This document shows positions 35,431-46,970 of a DNA stretch of 64,000 nucleotides, piece by piece. This DNA is from Abelmoschus esculentus (lineage: Eukaryota; Streptophyta; Magnoliopsida; Malvales; Malvaceae), in NCBI GenBank assembly GCA_035048815.1, contig JAUCBN010000005.1:19804517-19868516 (forward strand), written 5' to 3'. The notes under the pieces are model-generated. The model was given only the letters and a program-made list of their open reading frames with translations, was not told the DNA's origin and did no database searches. How positions within the stretch are numbered: the first letter of the stretch is position 1; every line of letters begins with the position of its first letter. The position numbers were made by a program, and so were the translations under genes.

Positions 35431-38400
35431 GAGAATACGAAAGAAAGACACCTTCACTAAGATAATACAAAGAGGACTATCCGTATTCATTATGGTCCAA
35501 ACCTTTTTGGGCAGAATTGTAACTCGATGGAGGGTGCGGATGGACTATAAGAAATATCGGAAGCGATCCTCCATAAGTTTTCTTTATATTCTTATTTTAT
35601 ATTAATTTTCTCTTTTATTTTATTTGGTATTTTCATGAATTCTCTTAATTATAATATTTAGGAATAATTATCTTCTCATTATTTGAATGTTTCTTGATGT
35701 TTATCTTTTTAGGTTAGGACAATAAAGCAGGAATAACAGAGAAGTAGTTCACAGTAGGAAGTCTGCTGTTGTGGTAGTACATAGTATCAGAGCCGTAGCA
35801 GTCCCAACGGGCAGAATAGGGTAACAGATAGTCTGCCAAGATTCTTGTCACGATAGTATATGCAAACGACAGTAGAGACCAAACGGCTAGTAGTTCAAAT
35901 GACTATATAACCAAGGTCTATATAAGCACCTTCTTTCTCTTGAACTATTAACTCTTGAATTCTTGTTTCTTTTGAATTGTTTACTCAATCTCTTTCTTGT
36001 TATATTCGTTACAATCTCAAAACTCTCTTATTCTTCTCAGAATCTTTCCAAGAAACTCTCCATTTACTATCTTTTATTAATTTTATCTGTTGTGTGATTT
36101 GAGCATAGAGGACAATGCTCGGTTTGAGTTTGGGGAGATTGAAGGTGCAGAAGCACTGTCGAGGCTACCCAATGCCGCGACAATACCATAAAAGAGAGTA
36201 ATTTTTTCTGAAAATGTTTTATATATTCTCTTTTCTTGAATTTAAATTTGTAATCTTGTACTACCTTATGTCAGCTTTGCTTTAGTTTACTCCTTTAAGG
36301 CTATAGAAAATCTTCTCCTTACTATGGCCAAGTACTGTTTTGAAGGGATAACCATAGGATACTCATAAAACTTAGAAGTTTACTTTAGGGTTAGACAAAA
36401 AAAACTTTTTGGACTTGTATGATTTAGGAGTTCTTTTAATAAACTTAGGTGATAAAGACTTAGAACTTGTTGGAAAAATAACTAGAGGTACCCATCGCCG
36501 GCTCTAGTTTTGCTCTCCTTCATACTAGAGGTTCCCAAAATTGGCTCTAGTATACTAAATAGGTGATACAAAAGAAAAAGAATAAATAAAAAAAACAAAG
36601 AAAAAAATAGAAAACACATATCTTACGGTGCCCGAAATTGGCTCAAGCCTTGCTGTTTTAAGGAGGTAGCTAATCCAAGATTCTAATTGTCTTGAACTTA
36701 GAGTTTATCTAAGAAAGCCTTGAATCAACCTTGTCCATTAATCTAAAGTTTGTTTCTTAGTAGAAGTCATTGGGTGTCGCGACCATTTTAAAACCGAAAA
36801 GTGTAAAAAATAGCCTGGCGAGTGAATATTGAAAAATCTGAATTTAATTGCTTTTAAATATGAAAAACCAAATTTTATTGAAAACATTTTAATTTTAAAA
36901 TTAATTTGGAGTCGCCACCGGCCACTTTGGTAAGCCAGACACCGTAAAACAAACCAGAGATTCATAAAAATATTTGGGTTCGGGAGTCGATTACGCGTAA
37001 GGACGACCCTTACGAGCGCCCGAAAATCGGTACCTTTTAATTACACGTGGCATGTTGGTATTGCGAATAATAGTATTAATTTAATTCTTCATTGGCAAAT
37101 AAATATCGTGAGAATAAGAATATCCTTTTGGATAAGAAAATATATTTCTTTTAAATATGAGCTTAATAAGACGTCCTCTAGATAGGAAACCTTAACTCGT
37201 ATTTAAAGAAATATAAGGTCTACCCCAAAAGGTTTTAAAATGCATGACCGGTTATTATCTTGTCGATTTTAAGTTCTAACCTAAAAAGGCTCCATCAATT
37301 TAAATATTTAAATCCTATTAAATTATTAATTTCACCGGGTGTATTATGATAACATCCGAATGCACGGGCACTACCATTTCGATACCAAACAAAATTAATA
37401 ATTCTATTGGTGCTACTAATCTTTGCCTAATTAATTTTATTAAATCTAATCCTAAATTATTTACCATTTTCTACGTTTCGATGACGCTCCGAATACGATA
37501 CCGAAGTACACTCTTGGTCAACATAATGTCATTTCATGATACTGACCACTTAGTGTATCCAAGGTATAAGATTAGAACGTCATCGTTATTAAATTATCTT
37601 CCTAGTTAATTTAGTTATTTAATTAAAGTGTCTAATCTTAAAAAGGCTCTAATTTAATTAACTACGTGAATTAAGTGATTCTTAATAAATACTTTATATG
37701 GATTTTAAAATATGCAAATAAATAATTTAAGAAAATAAGTAAAAGCATTAAATAAAGATAAAAGAGACCAAATTCTTCTAAATTAAAAATATAAAGACTA
37801 AATCTCAATATTAAATATGATAAAGAGATCTAACCTTAATTTGATCCTAACAATCACCCCACGTTTCCAGGCTTAAGTTCATTTCCATGTTCTTGGTTAT
37901 GATCTTCTGTGAATTGTTGTCTTCCCCGAGGACCAACCTAATCTTGAGCAAGAATGGAATCTTGGCTAGGAATGTTAAATCCAGATGTCTCCTTGAGATT
38001 AAATTTGCAAAGTGGGTGTGAAAATAGGTTATCACCTATTTGTCCAAGAATGCTTGTTGCATTAGTCTTCATAGTCGGTTCCTTAAATCCATGCTTCCTT
38101 CTCCTTTCTGAACTACAATCGAAGGATCCGATTATCATTCCGGTTGATGTCGGGCTTTGTCAATCTATTGTTCTCCAAATTTTCTTTCGATTCTCCCCAA
38201 ACATTGCTTCATATTCAAGAATAATTTAATGATGCTGCTGAATTCCTTTGCTTCATATTTCTCATCTTTGCAGACTCCACTACATTGCTATGTTTCTCCA
38301 TCAAACACTTTTCAAATGGGCTCCACCACTAAGAAATTTCAGTGGGAAAAACAAGATTGGATGTAGGATTAATCTTTCTCAAATGGCCATGCTTAGATTG

Positions 38401-38825
38401 AAAATTGTTTCCCCCTCTCTGGAGATTACCGCCACTGTTTTCTTCCCCCACATTGCCCACTGCTCTCTCCAAAAAAAAGACCATGGAACCGACTACTCTT
38501 TAAAGCCAAAAACTCCCATTAACCGGTTTTAACCCCCTTAAACTTCCATTGTTAACCGATCATCCTTATCCTTTATTATTATTATCTTTTTTTATTTTTT
38601 TTATTTTTTGAATTTCATTTTATTTATTTATTTATTTTTATTCTATTTTATTTATTATTTATCTTTAATATTTACTTGTGACCTTATTTTATATTCGAAC
38701 CCGGACGAATTTCGGGTATTACAGCTGCCCATCTTTGCTCAATGCTGTGGAACAGGAGACGAGTAAAGACTGAAAAGACACGAATTTCGTCTAGACCTCT
38801 TGACCACTGTTACGCTAACAAAGCT

Positions 38826-40022
38826 TGAAGCTGTTCTTCTCATTATGAAATTCTTCATGCAAAAAGTGATGGAACCCGAGGTTGTTCTTCTCATTATGAA
38901 ATTCCTCGCACCCCATGAAATCTGAAATTGTTGTTGCTTTGATTGGTTGTTTGAATTCTTTTTGAACCTTGAATCATTCTCTGCAAAAAGAGAAACCATC
39001 AATTAATACAAATTCAACATGAATTAAGTTGAAAATTATCTTTTCATTTGTCATCGTCATCGCTCCTCTGCTCAAGCTTGAAAATTTTCTTCTGAACCCA
39101 TTATTGGTTTAACCTGATTGATGTTGCTCAAGGTTTTATTTCCCTGCATAAAACACAAATCTTTAATGTTTCATTATTCTTTTCTTTTCTTTTTTCTTTT
39201 TTTTGTCTCTTTTCATATATTTTTTCATATTTTTCTTTTTTCACATATATATTTTTTGTTTTTGTTTTTCTTTATATATATTTTTTTACTTGTTTTATTT
39301 CCATTTTTTTTACTTGTTATATTTACGTAGGCCCTTAGGTCAAAATTCAGGTATGACAGTTGCCCCTCTTTGCTCAATGTTTGTGGAGCAGGAGACGAGC
39401 AAAGACTGAAAAGACACAAATTTTGTCTAAGCTTCTTGGCCTCTTTTATGCTAACAAAACTTGAAGTTGTTCTTCTCATTATGAAATTCTTCAAGCAAAA
39501 AGTGATGAAACACGAGGCTGTTCTTCTCATTATGAAATTCCTCGTATCTCGTGAAACCTGGAGCTGTTCTTCTCATTATGAAATTCTCCAGGGTCTGAAG
39601 CTGTTCTTCTCATTATGAATTTCTTTAGACAAAAGGTGATGGAATCCGAAGCTGTTCTTCTCATTATGAAATTCTTCGTATCCCATGGACTTTGGAGCTG
39701 TTCTTCTCATTATGAAATTCTCCAAAGTTTGGAAAAGTTTGAAGCTGTTCTTCTCATTTTGAATTTCTTCAAACTAATCAAGTGGTGGAAACCGAGGTTG
39801 TTCTTCTCATTATGAAATTCCTCGTCTCCGGGAAATCTGGAGCTGTTCTTCTCATTATGAAATTCTCCAGATTAAAAATGATGGAATCCGAAGCTGTTCT
39901 TCTCATTATGAAATTCTTCGTCTCCGGGAAATCTGGAGTTGTTCTTCTCATTATGAAATTCTCCAGATCAAAGTGATGGAACCTGAGGCTGTTCTTCTCA
40001 TTATGAAATTCCTCAAATTCCA
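38826..40022 (-). repeat. Array of 14 hairpins with compensating stems (element D)
   Basis: Two units near 38825-38912 and twelve from about 39456 to 40022 share a 20-24-base core (TGTTCTTCTCATTATGAAAT on the + strand). The flanking arms change yet pair within each unit: CTTGAAG/CTTCAAG, ACGAGG/CCTCGT, CCTGGAG/CTCCAGG, CGAAG/CTTCG, CTTTGGAG/CTCCAAAG, AGTTTGAAG/CTTCAAACT, ATCTGGAG/CTCCAGAT (twice) and TGAGG/CCTCA. In sense orientation the array lies just upstream of the polypurine tract and 3' LTR. There is no protein-coding explanation. Confidence 0.9.
39005..39359 (-). repeat. Second partial LTR start inside D
   Basis: Reading the minus strand, a polypurine-like tract (GAGCAAAGAGGGGCAAC) is followed at 39359 by TGTCATACCTGAATTTTGAC, which looks like another LTR start. 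The sequence around 39360-39460 also repeats 38724-38830. So the PPT-plus-hairpin module of D is duplicated around an LTR fragment of a related element. Confidence 0.5.
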
Positions 40023-42439
40023 CCAAAGTTTGAATTGTTGTTGTTGTTTTGGTTGTTATTTTTCTGAATCATTTCTTGTAGGTTTCTGAATCCTGTTCAA
40101 CAAAAATATATTGTATTATTAGTATGATCCTAATGCAAATATTTCTATTATGGCATAAATGTTAATTGAAGACTACTTGGGTAAACTTTCTACTTCAGGG
40201 AAAGTGCTAATAATTTCTTTCTTCATCTCCCGACGTTTCTTCTTTGACCGATATAAGAATTCATCTCAAACTCAGGTTCAATTTTCAAGATCCTTGTTTT
40301 TTTGCTCTAAAGCGCCTTTTCAGGTTTTCACTTTAGATTTTCTCTTTCTCTTTTTTGTCTTTTCTTTTTTAATTTTTTTCCTTCTTTTTTTTGAAACAAA
40401 TGAAGTCTAAAACGTCTTTCTTTTGAACACCATGGAAGATCTATTCGGGGAATATTCATTCTTTGCTCTGAAGAATTCATCATTTCTATTGCCCAAGCAT
40501 ACAAGCTTCATTCTTTTTGCAGCATTGCCCCACTCAAACTTAAGCATAATTGTCTTGTTTTCTCATTCTGATATTCACCATGAAGAGCTTTTTTGTCTTG
40601 TGACATCTCGGTAGTAACAATTTTCACACTTGATGAATCAATCTGGCTATATTTTGCCCCAAATAATGGTCATTGCTCTTTCTTAGCCCCACGTTTACTT
40701 GTGTCATCTTTGTTGCTTTTGCTCAAATATTTTGACATTTAGAGCTCTAGCTGTTCCTCGTCATAAATCACATACTGAGGTCACTTCTTGTTCTGGCTGC
40801 ACTTTAAGGATTAGTACATCATAGTAATTCCCATGAAATCCTTTGCTTTTTTTTGTATCTAATCAATTTATCTGCAAGATACTTGTCAAAACAATATACA
40901 AAAAAGCTCAAAAAATAATATTACTAATTTTGAAAATATTAAAAAAATTTGACTGTTTCCCCCTTTCAGTGGGAAAAACAAGATTGGATGTAGGATTAAT
41001 CTTTCTCAAATGGCCATGCTTAGATTGAAAATTGTTTCCCCCTCTCTGGAGATTACCGCCACTGTTTTCTTCCCCTACATTGCCCACTGCTCTCTCCAAA
41101 AAAAAGACCATGGAACCGACTACTCTTTAAAGCCAAAAACTCCCATTAACCGGTTTTAACCCCCTTAAACTTCCATTGTTAACCGATCATCCTTTGCTTT
41201 ATTATTATTATCTTTTTTTTATTTTTTTTATTTTTTGAATTTCATTTTATTTATTTATTTATTTTTATTCTATTTTATTTATTATTTATCTTTAATATTT
41301 ACTTGTGACCTTATTTTATATTCGAATCTGGACGAATTTCGGGTATTACATTGGGTAAACTATTGGCTAAAACGGAGAGATAGACATGACCATGGTGGGG
41401 AGAATAGATGGAAGAGTAAGACCAAAAGGGAGTAAGGTTTAGCAATTTGATGTTTGGCATTGCTTGAAGACAAGCAATAGTTCGAGTTTGGGGGTATTTG
41501 ATGAGTGCCTAAAAGGCAGTCATTTACTACCCTTCTTATGGTACTTTATGCACCTATTATACACCCACTTGAACCGAATCATATATTCTTTACTCAAATA
41601 TTGGGCAAGAGATGACCTTGGTACTTGATTAATGATGAATGGTTTGACAAATGAAGCTTTAAATGTCAAAATATCGAACAACGAAGATAACACAAGTAAA
41701 CATGGGGCAATTATGTACAGACTGTAGTCATTGTCGAGTTTCATAGTTATAATAATGAATATTAGTCCAGCTTGATGAAAGTTTAGGGACTAGAAAAGGT
41801 TTAGGGACCAGGAGAAAATTCAGGGACTTATGATATTTTGCACACCCTAAATGATGAAAGCGGGGCAAACTCAGCATGATAAAAGATCAACAAAGTATTA
41901 TTGTACGTGAGATTTCAAATCAGAATGGACAAAGGAGGTATAGAGTTCATAAATTTATTTCTTCGAGAAGCTGATAGCTCATGAAATGTGGGGCAGAATC
42001 CTAACTAATTGGGAAAAACAATGATGTTAATGTCAATATGAGAAATGAAGCTCAAAAAGATCAGGTAGAGTACAAAGTTGTTGATGTGAGATGTTGTCAT
42101 GACAAAAAAAGGTTCAATGAAGAATTTAAGTGTCCCTCAATGATCATGGTTCATGCATCATATGGTTAGGCATTCATAGGGTAAAACATGCTAACCCATG
42201 CATTCAAAATATTTTTGGTTAATTTTAACAGGAATTTGCAAGATTAACAAAGCAATCCAGATCAGGACAAACAAAGATCTCAAAGGAAGGAAATTTGAAA
42301 ACAAACATTTCAAAAGGTCGGCAGAGACCAATATATATTTCTATTTGAGGAGAAAGATCTCAACAAAGAAGATGAAGTTAAGCAAGATTTTCCGCTTGAA
42401 GATGCGGATTTCAACAAAAATCTTTAATTACCAGATGTA

Positions 42440-42527
42440 CGAGGAATTTCAGAACAAGAAGAACAAACTCGAGTTACGTCACAGGTTTTGCTTGAGGAAA
42501 TTCGTAATAAGAAGAACAGTTTCAAGC
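42440..42527 (+). repeat. Two hairpins of the D type in element A
   Basis: In A's own sense strand, CGAG/CTCG (42440-42471) and GCTTGA/TCAAGC (42490-42527) flank cores containing GAAGAACA, the complement of the D core. They lie about 85-170 bases before the 3' LTR, the same position as the D array. Confidence 0.7.
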
Positions 42528-42594
42528 TTAGGCCAAATGGCTTAATCAAAATTCGTGTTTTTCAGTCTTTGCCCATCTTCTGCTCCGCAGCATT

Positions 42595-42611
42595 GAGCAA
42601 AGAGGGGCAGT
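42595..42611 (+). other. Polypurine tract of element A
   Basis: GAGCAAAGAGGGGCAG immediately precedes the 3' LTR start TGTTAACA at 42612. Similar tracts precede the LTR starts of D and B on the minus strand, which fixes each element's orientation. Confidence 0.75.
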
Positions 42612-43353
42612 TGTTAACAAGAATTTCTTTTTAAAAAATAATAATAAAATAAATAACTGAAAAATCAAATAAAAAGATAAAATAAATAAAATAAATAAAA
42701 TAAAAAATAAAAACAAAAACAAAAAAATTTGAAGATATGAGAGAGTTTTAGATTTAGTGAGGATTGTGTTAAGGGATAGTAGGAGAATTTTCAGGGATTT
42801 TGTAGTTTTTGATTTGAGTTAGGATTGTTGAAAAATCCTTTAAATAGAGACCTTCGAATCTGGAAAAAGGGGAATGGAATAAAAAGAGCTAAAAGTTTGA
42901 ATCGGAGAGTTTGGATCGACAAGAGGGCAATCGAAAGAGATTTTCGTTGGATTAAGGAGGTAAGTCCTTGTTTTGTTTTTTTCTTTCGTTAGTTGCTTTT
43001 GGTTCATCTCTGCTATTTTTGATTTTAGGGAGAAATCCGGGTAGATTTAAGTGTTTTTAGGGTGTCATCCGAGTGGTTTTTGAATGATTAAGGGTGAGAT
43101 TTAGGTGCGTTTATGGTGTTTAGATCTAAAAATTGAGTTTCTGAGATGTTTACAGTGGTTTTAGAGGTTTCCGGCGAGTTCACCGGTGCCAGAAGTGGTG
43201 GCCAGAATGTTCGGACAGTGGTCGTCGGCCATGTGTGGTCGTCGGCGAACTCACCGAAGTGGTGGTTAGTGGCGGTAGGTTGGATCTATAGGCGAAGTTC
43301 ATGGTGTTCCGGGTTGGTGTTCATAGTGTTCTTCATGTTCATTGTAAAACAAG
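42612..43353 (+). repeat. 3' LTR of element A, left piece
   Basis: It corresponds to bases 30633-31334 of the 5' LTR. It stops at ACAAG, where element C begins. Confidence 0.85.
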
Positions 43354-45202
43354 TGTAACACCCCAAAAATCGGGTTAGTAAATAATTCGACCAGATTCTA
43401 AATTTAAATCGAACAACATAATTAATTGAAATAAAATAAAAGTAACAAGGACTAAATAAAAGTGACTAGAGTGAGACAAGATAAAAATACAAGTGTTGAA
43501 TGATAAAATTTGAGATTCCTTAGACTACCCCATAATAAAATTGAATCAAGTTATATCCTTAAGGGCAAAGTGGTATTTTCACCCTTAATATTAAGCAAAC
43601 AAAAGAGCAAAAATTTCCTTCTTTCCTCCTTCATTTCACGGCAATAAGAGAAAGTTGAGGGAAGAAAGCTCTAGAGAGAAACTTGAGAAAAGGGTTAAGG
43701 AAGCCATTGAAGGAGGAGATAAAAGCATTGCATGGTTGAGATTTAAGCAAGGGAAATTAAATCTAGAGATTTCGGTAAGTGTTTCTCTCCCTAATCGAAA
43801 TATTGGAAACTTGAGCTCTTAGATTTTACATGCTTTCAATTATGCTTTTATGATAAAATTAGGGATTTCATTTGTTTGGGTTTAGTGAAAATAAGCATGA
43901 GAACTTGGAAATCATGATTTTAGGAGTTCCATGTGTATTAATGGATATAATGATAGAATTACATGAGATTAGATTGATGAAGAAGGTGATTTAAATGATG
44001 TTAACTTTATATTTAAGTTGCTGGAAATTTATGGAAATAGCTTGGGGTTTTAGAATTAAATGTATGAAATAAGAAGTAGCCGAAAATGCCTAGAAACACC
44101 ATTCTGGGTAGCTATCTTTGCGAATTTCCCTAGGTCGAGATTTAAGGAATTTAGAGATGAAACTTTGGACAATGATACTCATTTATACCTAGTTTAAGTA
44201 AAAAGTTATGGGACCTTAATCTGAGTTCGGTAGAGAAAGATATGAGTTGTTCCGTAGAGCTACCCGAGCAGTCCTAGAAATTCGGCCGAGTCTGTTTCGG
44301 ATGAAATCCGGAGCTGATCAGTTAGGAAGTAAAATGTAAGGTTAATTATAACTTGTAGAGGAATCTTCTAGCTTTCTAACGAGGTAAAATGGACTAAAAT
44401 CGGACATCGGAGCTAGGAGATATGTTTGTTTCGCCAAAGGGTAGCGAAACTGTCTGTAATGAACAAATGTATATGTTTATATTGGTTAAGCTTGAAAACA
44501 CTTGAAATAGATGATTGAAAATATATTGATACATAGTTATTGTATATGGATTGTTAGATAACCCGAGAGAAGAAGTTGAAGAGCAAGAGAGGCTCGAAGC
44601 AACAAGGAAACGAGGCAGAGGGGTTACGATCTACAACCCTTAGTAGATTGAAGAATTGGTGAGTGTGGCAAACCTTAGGGTTAGGAACTAGGGTCCTAAC
44701 CATCTTTTGTTAATTCAAATTGACATGCCATGTAAATTGATTAATCCATATTTGGTAAAAAGGGAAGGAGGACTAATGTAAATTGACTTGTTGATTGAAT
44801 AACTTGCTTACTAGAGTATTATAACTAGCTTAGCACATATGCATTGCTTAGAAATGCCGAGGTAAGTAACGGCACGCGGCTACGAATGTCAGGTACGCAA
44901 ACCATGCATGGAGCATGATTGTAATGATATGTTCATTGGTTGATAGCATGATGTACATGTATTGGTGACATGTTATAAACATTTGACATTGTTAATGTGA
45001 ATTGAATTGCTTAGAGAAAATGATTGAAGCATGATAAATTGCCTTTGTTATAGCTTGTATTGGATACTTGCTCATGATAATATGAACTTGATTGCATGAT
45101 TTAAAAAGAAAAATGATTAAATGGATATTGAAATGATATTGAGCCTTGGTCTATAGTGGTCAAAGGTAGTACGGCATGCCTAGGGTCTTGAGCTTATTGT
45201 TT

Positions 45203-45372
45203 AGTGCTTAGCACTCTTGTTCAGTACTTCGGTACTCTTGTTTGGTACTATGGGTACCGTGATTTGGTGGTTAGTCACCAATTGTTAGATACCTTGGGTA
45301 TCTCTTGTTAGTATCTTATGATACTCTTGTTAGTACCTTTGTGGTACTCTTGTTTAGTGTCTTCGTGACACT
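45203..45372 (+). repeat. Hairpin array with compensating stems (element C)
   Basis: Eight consecutive short inverted repeats, mostly separated by CTTGTT. Arms are AGTGC/GCACT, AGTAC/GTACT, GGTAC/GTACC, TGGTG/CACCA, AGATACC/GGTATCT, AGTATC/GATACT, AGTACC/GGTACT and AGTGTC/GACACT. Loops are 3-6 bases. The second is C(TTCG)G, the very stable tetraloop in RNA form. Stem sequence varies while pairing is kept in every unit. Confidence 0.9.
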
Positions 45373-46729
45373 CTTGATGACTTGCTTACCTTGTCCTACT
45401 ATACCAAGTCAATACACGAAACTAAAACGAGAAGTTAAAGATTAAATGTAAAATTGTATGTACATGCATTGGCTTGGGAAATATTGACACTTGACCATTG
45501 GTATTGAACATTGAAATGTGATTATTGCTATGAGTAACACTTGATTGAGAAATGATTATTGATATTGGAAAATGATTATATGGCTAAGTGTAGCCCTTGT
45601 TATGAATGATTATTGAACTTGAGAAATGAAAATGAGTAATGAGATAGGTGCATTGATTTTATGCTAGCTTGAGCATATTGAACATGACATTGATAGGAAT
45701 GTTAGAAATGTAAGCATGAAAGCATGTTGCCTATGAAATTGGTTATTGATGAACTTGTACATTGTAAGAACTAATGCCATGAATTGTTATATTTGCTTAA
45801 TTGAAGCATGTCATTTGATATGCCATGATCTTGATATGATGATTGAATTGAGTATCTTGTTTGTTATATGTTTCATGTCTAATATGGTTAGACTAGGGCT
45901 GCCTCAGTAAGTACTTCTTAGTACTTATACTCTCTTGCTTCCTCCTTCCCAAAACAATAGGTAATCGAGCTAGAGAGTTAGATCAAGATTGAACCGGAGC
46001 AAGGTCACAAAGCAAGCTAGAGTATGGTATTTTGAACTCGTGTTAACTCCTGGTATGGTGGCATTAGTAGTCATATTTTGTTAGTTCATGCATTTGAGAG
46101 CTTGGCCCATGGCTTGTATATATTTGTGCATGTGGCATGTTATTGACTTGGTTTGTAAGCCATAAGATAACACCATGTTTTGATTAGCTTTTGACATGGT
46201 TATGGATTGCTCATGGAACCTTAGCTAGGGTATTGTGTATTGACATGCGAACGATGAGTCCTAGGTTTCTAACATGTAGGTCATAGGCTAAGGTATGATT
46301 GATTAATGGCCATGGTCAAGGTAAGATAGAATTGGACTAGAAAATGGCATGTGCATTGAATTAGACATTATGCAACGGTTAGGTTGTTAGTTGGAGCCTA
46401 TACATGTTAAATTGATCCCTTAAGGTTAGAGATGGCCTAAGGTTGCACCTAGAGTGACACTTGACACATGCATATGGTAGGTGTACATGCATTTAAGTAA
46501 AAGAGTTGTTAGTTGATTGCCATGGAGAAAAATGAAGTAACATAAGGGTAGATTGATCAATGACTAGAACTAATGAATCTAGACTTAGTAAGTGGTCTAG
46601 GTAAGTTGCTAGGGTTGTCTAGTGTATTGGATGTGTCCCTTAATGGTCTAGGGGTGAAATGAGATTCAATGTAAACCTATAGAAATGTGTCTAAGTGTTC
46701 AAAGGCTCGAAATTTGCCCATTTCGAGCA

Positions 46730-46910
46730 GGGGTATCGATACCACTAGCTTGGGTATCGATACCACCCTTGGCAGAAACTTTTGGTACCGATGCTTGTTT
46801 CAATACCAAACCTTCATGCCTTAAGCCTTGAATTCAATGGGAAGGCCAGTATCGATACCTGGTTCGATACTGGAGCTTCCAGAAACTTTTGGTACCGATA
46901 CTTGTATCGA
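46730..46910 (+). repeat. TATCGATA palindrome cluster
   Basis: Several GGTATCGATACC or close variants occur within 180 bases (near 46733, 46755, 46850 and 46905), with CAGAAACTTTTGGTACCGAT phrases between them. They sit at the truncated end of element C. Confidence 0.7.
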
Positions 46911-46970
46911 AAAAAAAGTTCCACATGGGGTTTTCGGTTAAAATAATAATTTAACAGCGGAGTCGTCATC

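Larger units (their letters stand above)
36775..41350 (-). mobile_element. LTR element D, deletion derivative nested in A
   Basis: It is flanked by TTGGG (36770-36774 and 41351-41355) and lies in opposite orientation to A. The 3' LTR is 36775-38723 (1949 bp, TGTAATACCCG...CGCGACA in sense). The other end keeps only the first about 386 bases of the 5' LTR (41350 back to about 40965). The remaining LTR, PBS and all coding sequence are missing. The 2.2 kb between is 3'-untranslated-type sequence with a hairpin array. The matching LTR segments differ by only a few percent by eye. The insertion post-dates A. Confidence 0.85.
43354..46910 (+). mobile_element. Element C: LTR of the solo-LTR family, 3' end missing
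   Basis: It starts TGTAACACCCC after ACAAG of A's LTR. It is homologous in opposite orientation to 26205-29271, including the leader region (43550-43830) and the hairpin array. The expected GGGTGTTACA end and right TSD are absent. Instead the sequence ends after several GGTATCGATACC-type palindromes (about 46730-46910) at a junction with element B debris. No coding region is seen. It may be a solo LTR or the start of a longer element, truncated by deletion. Confidence 0.7.

Noticed and set aside
38826..40022. CRISPR-like array or a repetitive protein (several short frames reading SSHYEIL or FIMRRT)
   Set aside because: The host is a plant. The constant part is a hairpin loop rather than a spaced direct repeat, and the frames are by-products of the repeat on both strands.
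46730..46910. TATCGATA cluster as a protein-binding operator array
   Set aside because: It sits in truncated retroelement DNA and looks like a family-specific repeat. Nothing links it to a regulator.
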